This document shows, one piece after another, positions 26,850 through 36,839 of a stretch of DNA of 64,000 nucleotides. Each line of letters begins with the position of its first letter. Position 1 is the first letter of the stretch. The stretch comes from Fratercula arctica (lineage: Eukaryota > Chordata > Aves > Charadriiformes > Alcidae), in assembly GCA_947846985.1 (NCBI GenBank), contig CANTUZ010000007.1, positions 28,214,355-28,278,354 of the forward strand. The letters are read 5' to 3'. The position numbers were made by a program, and so were the translations under genes. A model generated the notes under the pieces. It searched no databases. It saw only the letters and a program-made list of their open reading frames with translations, and was not told where the DNA came from.

Positions 26850-27215
26850 AAAATGTTCAACATCTGAGATTGACTTCCTCTAAACACAGAAACAGTGACT
26901 GTAAACTGCAGATGACAATTGGAAGATACGTGAGAAAAGCCAAACTTGAATAAATGACAGTGCAACCAGGGTAATAAAGGAGACATATGAGAGGGCAATG
27001 AGAAAAAGCAGTATCTGCCTGACTGGGAAGGGGGGATACAGGAGCGATAGCATCAGAATACATAGCAGCCTGCCACGGTCAGGAGTTGACATCACCAGCA
27101 AACGAATGGGGAGTCTCTGAAGCTGCAAGGGACTGATCTTAACGTACCTGTGGCTGACACCCTGGGGAGTCGCTGGCTCTCGCTTATAGTCTAGCAATAG
27201 GAGCGTAGTTTGTCA
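26850..27215. other. CpG-richer block of unknown origin
   Basis: About eight CpG fall within 27040-27215, far above the local background. A 34-codon + frame through this part (after TGA at about 27086, ending TAG about 27193) contains NGESLKLQGTDLNVPVAD, which looks protein-like. On the minus strand a 105-residue frame (26880-27197) is rich in Leu and Ser, probably a shadow. I cannot assign a family. It may belong with the coding-like block that follows. Confidence 0.3.
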
Positions 27216-27444
27216 TGCTAAAGGAAACAAACCCCACCTTTCTGAACTGAAGAGTAAATAGGATATTGACAGTCTGTTCTCAGAGAAAGCATCTTCCAGA
27301 GTGGCAGTAAAAAGCTGTTAAATGGATTTGGTTTGTATCTTAAAGCTGTAGTTTGACAAACATTTCTTTTGGTGGCAGTACTGGCTTAAGCAGTTTGTAT
27401 CCCTCTCCATGCCACCCTGTCTGTCATGGCACTACATTGCTCAG

Positions 27445-27802
27445 GGTGCAGGTGGTGAACCAGATCAATGACATGATACAGACCACAAGTGATCCGGAAA
27501 AGTTCATTTTTCATCTGGCTCCATACCTTGATCCGGTTCAGAATAGAGTGATAAAACCAATTGTATTGGTCTGGCGTGTACTGGGAACAGCGGAAAGTTG
27601 GGCATTATGGGCTGTGGGTCAGCTCAAGCTGGCAGCGTCACGACAAGAAAATGCTTACGTACACCATTGGTCTATTGATTGGAAAGAAAAAATGGAACTT
27701 GGTTCATTTAATTTCCAAATGTGGGTGGTAAGTAGACACAGATGTACCAGTGTGTCTAAACCTTGGAAGAAACTAATGTTCTGGTATTGGTACCCTGAGT
27801 AG
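27445..27802 (+). CDS. Candidate terminal coding exon or decayed coding relic
   Basis: The most coding-like sequence on the + strand. An acceptor-like run (ccctgtctgtcatggcactacattgctcag) precedes a frame open to a TAG at 27800-27802, followed by AATAAA at 27867-27872. A strong donor, GTG|GTAAGT, lies inside at 27728, so an internal 283-base exon (27445-27727) is equally possible. The protein is about 119 residues with little low complexity and contains FHLAPYLDPVQNRVIKP, ESWALWAVGQLKLAASR and HHWSIDWKEKMELGS. Codons carry several CpG (ccggaa, ccggtt, gcgtcacgac). No signal peptide or clear membrane span is visible. I do not recognise the family. Alternatives are an exon of a host gene, a fragment of an endogenous viral gene, or chance. 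The frame is already open from an ATG at 27353. Confidence 0.3.
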
Positions 27803-27866
27803 GAATAGGTAAATGGCTTGAAAGTCTGATTTGGGACTTTACAATTCTTTAAATGTTTCCATCAGT

Positions 27867-27872
27867 AATAAA
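27867..27872 (+). promoter_or_regulatory. AATAAA polyadenylation hexamer
   Basis: It lies 65 bases after the stop at 27802 and is followed by a T-rich stretch from about 27899. The position suits the 3' end of a transcript carrying the preceding frame. The hexamer is common in AT-rich DNA, so alone it proves little. Confidence 0.25.
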
Positions 27873-30647
27873 GCCTCAGTTGCTCTATGAGGGACCCATT
27901 TTTTTCCATCATGGAACTTCTCTCTGTTGACATGCTCTTGGGCATTGAGGAGTTAAAGATGTGTTTTTCATTGTAAACCTCAGTGAAGCAGGTTAGTTTA
28001 CCAACTACTGTTCTTTCATACTAAGTAGGGGAGTAGTTACACATTGTTCAGTTTTAGGATAGCTGAAGAAGTCAGACTTTTCGTCCAGAACACTGAACAA
28101 CACAGAGAGGTCTGACTTACAAAAAATTTAAATAAAGATTTCACTGAGCCTTGTTGCAGATGCAGGAGTAGGATGGTGGGTGGAAGAGAAGTGTGTCAGA
28201 TCTCAAGAGCAGTGAGTACAATCATTGCCCCCAAAATAAGCTTGAGGATAGTTTCTTTTGACACTGGACCTGAATGGTAAGACGGCTTGGGTTTCTGAAC
28301 AAGAAACTCTTGATCATTTTTAGGATTCTTTTTTTTTTTTTCCTATTTGGTTTTACAGAAAAAGAATTTTGTCTGTACTCTTTCTGTATACCGACTTGTT
28401 CCAAATACGTACCTAGTTCCTACAAGCAACTCTGTCTCCCAATGGAAACAACTCGGTGAAGCCCAAAATACTGGGTACCTTCCAGGGTCAGTACTTTATG
28501 ATGGGCTTATTGACATACTTTATTTGAGAGGCAAGAATGTTAGATTGCTTCCCAAGGATAAGTGCATTCTTCACACAATGGGGAATTCTCAGTTGTGCTT
28601 CTTTCTCTGCAGTGACTCTTAAGATATTGATACTTTGGTATTCTGAATCAGGGTTATAACACGCTGCAGGATTATTTCTTAATGAAATGTGCACAATGGC
28701 CACAATGTCTTATAGCAGACAACTTTCTGGACAGACACCATTACCTGATTTAGCTTGTGATCCCATGACGAAAACTTGGTTTGTTTTTCTCCTTCCGTAA
28801 ACTCACCCTTGTAACAGCCACAAACATTCAATTTCTTACTCGCCAGGTAGGCTTTATTCACATGCAGGCTTTCTGCCAAGGATTAGAGGTTGCAGTTGGT
28901 CAGATAGAATTTTAATTCAGCCTTCTTTGGTCACCTAGGAAAACTGGTGGTAACACCAAGAAAAACGAATAAATTCCTGGCAAAATAGAAATTCACAGTA
29001 CTTCAAAAGCCAATATATAAAACAGTATATAAAATGGCAACATATAAAAGCTACAACAGTCCCCTGAGGGTGCCCCATTCCTGGCTTGGAAAAGAAAAAT
29101 GGTTAAGATCTAGTAAATACCAGATTACTTGATTCATTGCAAGTAGTTGAAAATTGCCTTAATCAGGAGAGGTAGCTGTTGTGAAATGTCATCGTTTCAG
29201 TGAGCGAGCATGTGGCTGTTTGTTTGTTTGTTTGCTTTTCTTTTTAATCAAACACACAAAGTTAGGTGAAACAAATAGATTAAGAAGCAAGAAATGAACA
29301 ATGAAATTATTAATAGGCTAACAGCAGGCCCACTACTTTGGGCGAGCCACACTCGCACTCTGCAGGTGTCAGATGATCTGATTTAGGCATCCAGTAGATG
29401 ATTCTTCATTACTACTCTAACCTGCTGAATCAATTATCTCTCTCATTAGTGGTTTTACCATCATATTCATCTCTCAGAGAGGCTATATTGCCATTGCAGC
29501 TTTTGTAAAGGAAATTAATTGCATCTACCCTGACTGCTGCATTGAGTGGTTCGTGCTTTAGCCAGGGAGAGGTGGCAGTCTGATGTGTACTCCCCACCTT
29601 CTCCCCACTCACTCCTGGGATCTGCGAGTAGGCTCTGTTCAGTATGGTCATTACGGTTCCTAGTAAAATAATATGAAGATACTCTGCTTTTGAGTACTGT
29701 TTTCACCTCCATGGGTATCTGAACAAAGTATATTGAGCGTATTTTTACCTTTTAGCACTGTATTTCTTTTTTCAAAGAAAGTTATTTTGTACCATAGTAT
29801 ACACGTGGTTTACAAGGAGGTGATTTTTAGTAGTTTGTTTTAAAGTGTCCTACAAGATATTACCTGCAGTCTTAGGAAGAATTTCTTCCCCCTTATGTTT
29901 TACTCTGTTACTTGGACCCACCCTTCTGCCATTCACCTTCTCAAAGGACTGGGAATTTCTTATTTTACTCTCTTTACTTGGAGGGTGCCAGAATAAAAAT
30001 CTGGTTACAGTCATGGTTTCATGATTGCTCATGAAACTAGCAGAATAATGGAGGTCAGAAAGGCACAGAGGGGAGAACAGCCTCTGGAAACCTGTATTTC
30101 GCTTACTAGAAACAAAAGTGCAAAATTGTCTGGAGCAACAGCAGGGACACACTGAGCAGACTGATGAGGGCTAAGGACCTGCACTGTCACACCTCCGCTG
30201 GAAGGGAGGACAGGGCCAGCTGAACACCAGCCAGCTGTGGTGTAGCCATTGCGTAGACACTTCAGTATGTGCTGGGTGAGGAAAACCTGCGTCCTTCAGC
30301 TCCTCCTGTGTCCTTTAGCTCCAAGGCTAATGCCACTACCCAGTTCCCAGAGCAGAGGTGGGTAACGTCTACCAGCTTGGATTGGTGCACGTCTAGCGTG
30401 TTACTACCCAGGTAGACACAGCATTCGTTAGCTTTATTGCTCTCGGATTCAAACTATCTCAGTAATAGTTCTATATTCACCCACAGCACTGTGTTTTGCC
30501 ACTTAGATGTATCTTTTGAGTTATTTCACTTTAATCAGTGACATTATGATGATAGCAAGGGAAAATGAGGGCAGTCACCCCCAGTCAATACAGACATATT
30601 GTCCTATCTCCTGAGACAATGTTTCTGAACTTGAGAGAGGGAGAGGG

Positions 30648-30692
30648 ATTTCACTGGGAGTTGTGCCTGAGTGAGCAGGACAGAATTGGGCC
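30648..30692. repeat. Probable ancient amniote repeat relic
   Basis: The run tcactgggagttgtgcctga followed by gagcaggacagaattgggcc resembles the 'TGGGAGTTTTGCCTGAGTAA...GGATCGGGCC' type of repeat that I recall as widespread in turtles, crocodilians and birds. The match is from memory and the copy is degraded. Confidence 0.4.
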
Positions 30693-31409
30693 ACCATTTG
30701 TAAACAGGAGAAAAATTGAAGGAAACACCTGCTTTAGTTTTCAGAGAAAGATTAGTGTTTGTGATGGACGTGTTTTTGCAAGGCTAGTCTGGCAGGTCTC
30801 TGCAGACAGCACCATCCTCCCCTCTGTCCTTTACATTTTCCGTAAGTATTTCAAATGAGTTTGAATGTCTCAGAGGAACTGAACACTCAGGAGCAAAAAA
30901 ACATTCTCCTGCAGATCAGTAATGACTAAAATAGCTTAGATCTGAGAATAAAGAGCAGCCTGCAGTTTGTAACCAGGACTAGCTGACTGCTGCTGGAGCT
31001 GGAGTCAGAGCAAGGATAACAAGTACATATGGTCATTGGGGGGGAAGCAAGAAATCACCATGCACCAGTACATGTTTTCAAGCTCTATTTCGGGATTGTC
31101 AGGAGTTTCACTCTTAGCAGCCTAGGCATGTCTATTGATTTGCATGCTGTGGTTTCTGCTTGACAGATATGCTGTAGATTTTGGAATACTCGCAGCTTAA
31201 AAGAAAACTCAGCAGCCAAGGAAAGCAATTCGAGTACTGATCTCGCTTTAGTCTTCTCAGGCACAGTTACTATCACAAGGGGAAGAAAGAGAAATAATGA
31301 TATCAAATCAATAGAGAGAGAATGAGTCAAAAGAAGATTGTAGCGGATGAGGATATAAGAGAAAGGAAAATAAGCTGGGAAATGTGCTGCTGCTTAATGG
31401 GAAATGGTT

Positions 31410-31468
31410 TGGACCAAATCCTGATGCTCTGTGAATTGGTATGAAGATAGCAGGCAGGATTTGGCCCT
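31410..31468. repeat. Probable ancient palindromic element relic
   Basis: ggaccaaatcctg at the left faces caggatttggccc at the right, an inverted repeat with 11 of 13 positions paired around a short spacer. This is the structure of an old non-autonomous element with inverted ends. Confidence 0.5.
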
Positions 31469-32963
31469 TGATGATTATAATTCCCTCTTCTCAGCAATTT
31501 ACTGAAGCTTTCAGTGAAATTATTGCTCAAAAATAAAGACGTGTGTGTCAGTGTAAACACTGTGATCAGTTAAATGCTAACTAGCATAGGTTTGTGAAGT
31601 CTCATTCGTTAATCTTTCAGACTGTATAAGAGAAGCAGCTTTTGAAGTGCAAAGTATTATCATCATCATTATACGTTCATAAAACGGGTTTTGTGCCTCA
31701 TTGAAGTGTGAGAGCGCTGAAAGTGGCACACAAGGATGCCAGATCTGTGCCAGATCCTGAGTCTCTGCTGGCTTCCCTGTATTCTCCTCACCCAGAGAAG
31801 TCTGAAGAGGTGACAAGTTTTCTGACATGGAACGACTTGGAATTCCCTCTTTAATTTCCTACTTTCTGTGCTTGAACTGCTATGGCGTCTGCTTTGTTTC
31901 TGTTGGCTGCTTTTAGACTTTTTTCAATTTTTTAAGGATGTTCAGCTCCAATATCTCTGACTATATGATATTGTTTAGACACAGTTTAATGGACTCTCTT
32001 TCCTCGAAAGTACTTTTATGCAAAGCAGGTACTAACGACTGGAAAATTAGTAGAAAGGGCAAATAGCACATGGGGACATGAGTTACAAGGAATTCATGCA
32101 TTCACAGCTGTGAGCTTGCTCTGCTTGCAATCCTGGTGAGCCAGTCAACAGCTCTGCAACCTGGTCACCAATCCTAAGCTATTGAGTCCTGCTGGGAGTT
32201 GAATAATATTGACCTGGGCTCAGCAGCGTGCCATATAAACATACACTAGTTATGAGTACGATCACTTGCTGTTGTTCATTTTAAAGTTGTCTCTTGTTAA
32301 ATACACTTAAACCAAGAAGGAAATAAAAATCAATGTCACTGATTCATACAGGTCACCCATCTTGGCTGATATGAATTGGCCTCCTCATACCTTGGAAAGG
32401 AACTCGAAGGCAGACAGATTAATATCTTTACAGTCTAGCCAGGGAAAGCATCCTGCATATAGGGAACGATATGGAAAAGCTGACTTTTAATGACTTGGAC
32501 ATCTCTGAATACATTCTGGCGTGTGTGCTGGGCTTCCACAGTGCTTGTAAAGTCAGCTATGAAATTCCAGTGTCTTGTAGGAGCAAAGAATGACCTGTTG
32601 CTGTTTAAACATTGCACTTCTCCCATCTGAAACCCCTGTGAGTCCTTTCTCTTTATTCTTAAAGCAGCAGTATCCAGCTTTTGAAAGCAGTACATCATAG
32701 TACAATGTAGCTACCTGGAAAGGAGCAGTACATCAGAGAACCTTACTGGGTTTTTTACCCCTCATTTTTCTTCTCTTCTTCAGATAAAACCTAGATATGT
32801 CAAGCTTCTTGGAATAAAGCTGTGAACATCGGAGGGGGCAGAGAAAGGCGTATCGGCTGAACTCCTGCACAGCTATCTCACCCCCCGCTGTTCATGAGGG
32901 AGGTTAAGGGAAAAGGCTCCTATGGGTAATCTCAATTATTGATAAATAAGTGGAAATTGATGT

Positions 32964-33034
32964 TTAGCCCTGAGTTCAGTACCTGAAAATGCCAATGAAG
33001 TAAATGGGGCTATAAAATCCCTGACTTAAGCATC
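32964..33034. repeat. Probable ancient amniote repeat relic
   Basis: Contains ttagccctgagttcagt, ccaatgaagtaaatggggct and cctgacttaagcat. These words and their order match the same broad class of old inverted-end elements as the copies at 31410 and 41321. Confidence 0.4.
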
Positions 33035-36000
33035 TGTCAGACTAAAGAATCTGTAAAGCAGCATGGCAGAGGCACAAGGCATGCTTATCTCAAGGGATGA
33101 GAATAACTCTCAATAGAGCTGGGTAGAAATGAGAATTCTCCCATGGGGATTTTCAGAGAAAATCTTGCTGAAAATTTTCTTGGGAAGTAACTTTCTTCCT
33201 GTATGAGAATTAAAAGGGACAGGGAGAGGCTGGGGGAAGGGGAAAAACTTTTCTTATTTTTGTTACTTTTTTCCCATCTGCTGGAAAACTAGGTGCAAGT
33301 ACAAAACTATGTTTTCTTCTGCTTTTTTGTACTTGTTTTTTTAGAAAGAAAAGCTGCAAGAAATTCAAAAAGTGAGGAAAAACATAGCCTCAATTTATTT
33401 ACCATTTTCCATGTACTGAATGATGCAAGATGTTCACAGGAAGCATAGAAAGGTACATTTTCTGTAAATATATTTTCACGTATAAAATTTACTTTGTCAA
33501 AGTTGTTACTTCTCTGTGAAAGAAAATCTTCCTTTGCAAAAGTATTTCTTGTTGAGAAACGTTCAACCAATTATAGCACTCAGGAACATGCCAGTTGTCT
33601 TTTCAGGCTTTTTTTAACTTCATAATCTTTTTTTTCTTTGTCTTACCTTGATTTTAAGGTTTGCTTTGCTTACCAAATTAATTTCATGGTTTGCTCCTCT
33701 GCTTCGTATCATTCTGCCTGAGCTGCTTATTTATTAGCCAACCCTCTACATAGCCAAAAAAGATAAGAAAAAGCAGAAAGGCTGAGCATTTTGAAAATAA
33801 GTTAGACCTAGAGACAGCAAACCAAAATGTTTCACTCTAATGAGTGAGTTGCATACTGATTCTGTGGGTGATAGATCTCTTGACTAAGATGTGCTTTACA
33901 CTCTTCAGCACTGTACACAACAGAAATTTAATTTAAAAATCTCACAGAAGCTCCTGTTATCTTTAAAAAATGTTTTTCAAAAATCTACGTATTCTGAAAA
34001 AATTACTGAGATGTCTCCCATTAACTCTTACCTGTTCTTAGTAGCTATCAGTACTGATTCCTAATTTATGCATGCTGTTCACTTGAAAATATTTACTTTT
34101 ATGTGCTTAGCATGTGAATCCTGACAAGTTATGTAGTTCTCTAACAACTTTCAGAAGCTTTAAAAGATCAAGTAGTTAATTAATTTCTGAAATGTCATGG
34201 AACCCAGAGATATTTCATAAACTTCCTTTTCTGTGTCCTCAAACAAATGAAGTCATTGGAAAAGCCCCTGCCTCTTGAAGTAAGAAACACAAACCTATTT
34301 TGATATGGGAAGCATATTAGAGCTCTCAAAAAATGGCAATAATAATTAATTTTTCATGTGTCTGATAATAAAAAAAAATAAATCTGCTTTCATCTGATAA
34401 TTTGAGAGTCATGCATAACCTGAGCTGATTGACACTCATGCTATGTAAGTGTTATTCTATGTAGGCTATGTTTTCAGCATTATTCTGTTCAATTTGCATA
34501 CCCAAGTGTGAGATATGTATTTGGAGAAGATAGACTATTTGCACCTGAAGTTCAGCTCCCGGTTCTTTGGCTTTAACTGTTGTCACTCAATACACTTCAA
34601 CAAAAACATTGAACTGTCAGACATCATAAGTGCTGCAAAGTTACGCTGTTAGTGTGACATTTTGGCTGATTGCTTTCTTACCAACTTATTAAATGCAATT
34701 GGATGGGTGCAGGTAAGTGCTTTTGTTTGTCTTCTAGAAGACCTTGGCTGCTAGTATGTGGAGTGTGTGATGGTTAGATGGTTTACCTGGCAATCAGTTT
34801 ACTCAAAGGAAAAATCATTAGCTCAAAATTCAAAGCCAATGTTAAGAGAAGGAATGGTAAAGCTGGTCTGACTGTTCTTTGTGGACCACTGAGTCAGTGG
34901 GCTTGGTGGTGATTTATTGCTTGTTGCTTTGCTTGTGTTTGCTTGCATTTCTTGGTTTTCTTTTTGTAGGTATGTCATGATAGCAATTAAGTTGCAGAAA
35001 ATTTCCAGACAAAGGGCCCCCAAGTTGCCGGGGCTTGCATGAGTAAATGCATGTCTGTGTGGAACAAGGACCTGGGTTTGGAAGGTGGCAGGTCACACCA
35101 TGATTCAGGAGTAGGTTGGGGATCTCCTTTCATGTTAGCGTGCGGTGACTACCACAACAGCTCCATCTTGTTATTTGTCATTTTCATACCCAATAGGTGT
35201 CTTCAGCTAGAGGTAAGAGAGATCTGTCAGCAAGCAGGTTCAAAGAGGAAGGTTTTGTGAAGAGGAACTAGTGTGACTGAGCTCATTTAAACTGTTTGCA
35301 GATTGTCTGAGGAGATCAAGACTGTTATGGATGTGTTTGTTCAAACTTGCTCAATTAATAGTTTTTATTTGATCTGGTGGATAAACTGTTTGCAGAGCAG
35401 TTCAGTGTGAGTGTTTCATCGATTATTTGATATTCTGTGTTTATCATTAGGTTTACATTCCTTGTGTTATATACGAGATGTGAGATTATTTAAGAAATGC
35501 CTCATCTATAATGTGTAATAGATCCTCCATCAGGGTAATGAGCAGCAGCCCTCAGAGTTCAATAAAAGGAATAGTTAATGTATTCATGATCACATAAAAG
35601 TGCTATAACTGTAACTTAGCTGAGTTATCTATGCAAAGAAATGGGTGGACACTCACAGTTTTGTCCTCATAACTGTTGTCCAATTGCCTGTATCACAGGG
35701 GAACAGAGAATGTGAACAAGTCACAAGGTGATAAGGAGGATTATCCCAAAGACTCTGCATTTTCCTGCTCAGGATGAAAAATGACCAAGCGATGCTGAAA
35801 GACATTGTGTTTTCTGCTTTTCCTTCACTGGGAAAGGCCAGGAAGTTAATCATTCGTTATAAAACTTGAATAGTCCCTGTTCCCACCAAGAAAAAGTTCG
35901 CTAAAGGACCCTGAGAGACAGCACAACTTTGGATATTGCCAGGCCCTAGCAAAGGAGCCGCCCTATGGAGCAGCACAAGGAACGGCTGCTGTTTTCTGGC

Positions 36001-36207
36001 ACGAGCAGTACTGTTGCTGTAAAACAAATTTACCAGCAGCATTTAACCATTCTGGAGACTGCTGTCTCCACAGAAGTAGTTGGACACCAGTGTTTTACCT
36101 CACAGCTCAGTCTGCTTGAACCACATAAACCTTCTTATGGGTATGGTCATGCGTTGAGAGAGAGGAATAAGGGGAAAAACTACCAGAGAAATGCCCTGTA
36201 TCGTGCA

Positions 36208-36240
36208 CTATATATACATGTATATGTATATGTATATATA
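36208..36240. repeat. TATA/TATG microsatellite abutting a CR1
   Basis: Repeats of TATATACATG and TATATG end exactly where CR1 sequence begins. The CR1 may have inserted at a TA-rich target, or slippage may have expanded the junction later. Confidence 0.85.
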
Positions 36241-36787
36241 CTCTACTCTGCCTTGGTGAGGCCACACCTGGAGTACTGTGTCCAGTTCTGGGCTCCCCGG
36301 TTCCAGAAGGACAGGGAACTGCTGGAAAGGGTGCAGCAGAGGGCTACCAAGATGATTAGGGGACTGGAACACCTCTCTTATGAGGAAAGGCTGAGGGATT
36401 TGGGTCTCTTCAGTCTGGAAAAAAGACGGCTGAGGGGGGATCTTGTCAACACTTATAAATACTTAAAGGGTGGGTGTCAGGAGGATGGGACCAGGCTCTT
36501 TTCAGTAGTGCCCGGGGACAGGACAAGAGGCAATGGGCACAAACTTGAGCACAAGAAGTTCCACCTAAACATGAGGAGGAACTTCTTTACCCTGAGGGTG
36601 GCAGAGCACTGGAACAGGCTGCCCAGAGAGGTGGTGGAGTCTCCATCTCTGGAGACATTCAAAACCCGCCTGGACGTGTTCCTGTGTAACCTGCTCTGGG
36701 TGACCCTGCTCTGGCAGGGGCGTTGGACTAGATGATCTCCAGAGGTCCCTTCCAACCCTATGGTTCTATGATTCTATGATTCTATGA
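36241..36787 (+). mobile_element. Well-preserved CR1 LINE 3' end
   Basis: 5'-truncated CR1 in + orientation. It opens at ctctactctgcc, keeps an unbroken frame from [20 protein letters not shown] through [15 protein letters not shown] to [17 protein letters not shown], then the short 3' untranslated part and an ATTCTATG tail (36763-36787). The C-terminal part of the reverse transcriptase protein is intact but the catalytic core is missing, so it cannot move by itself. An intact frame over 490 bases and an unmutated tail point to a recent copy, the youngest CR1 in the window. The frame is fused by chance to upstream host sequence back to an ATG at 35965, giving a 256-codon frame that should not be read as a gene. 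Confidence 0.95.
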
Positions 36788-36839
36788 TATGTATTCATAA
36801 ATATACATGCACAAACACTTATGCAATGCCATGCTTGGT

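Larger units (their letters stand above)
18681..26850. other. Non-coding stretch, no gene seen
   Basis: AT-rich unique DNA with two pyrimidine-skewed blocks on this strand (about 19890-20470 and 21370-22080), a TA/GA microsatellite at 19196-19239, a palindrome at 24019-24044, and A or T runs at 23321-23331 and 25461-25475. The frame at 22342-22716 is open but lacks splice or start context and has a chance-like composition. Confidence 0.55.
27880..36200. other. Non-coding stretch with ancient repeat relics
   Basis: No gene seen. It holds TTTG repeats at about 29218-29234 and three relics of old palindromic elements (30648-30692, 31410-31468, 32964-33034). The rest is AT-rich unique DNA. A 97-residue + frame at 30565-30858 overlaps one relic and is probably chance. 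Confidence 0.55.

Noticed and set aside
34650..34716. Strong donor GCAG|GTAAGT on the + strand
   Set aside because: No acceptable acceptor and an in-frame TAG just upstream.
35965..36735. 256-codon + frame, the longest in the window
   Set aside because: Chance fusion of host sequence, a TATG microsatellite and the CR1 C-terminal frame; not a gene.
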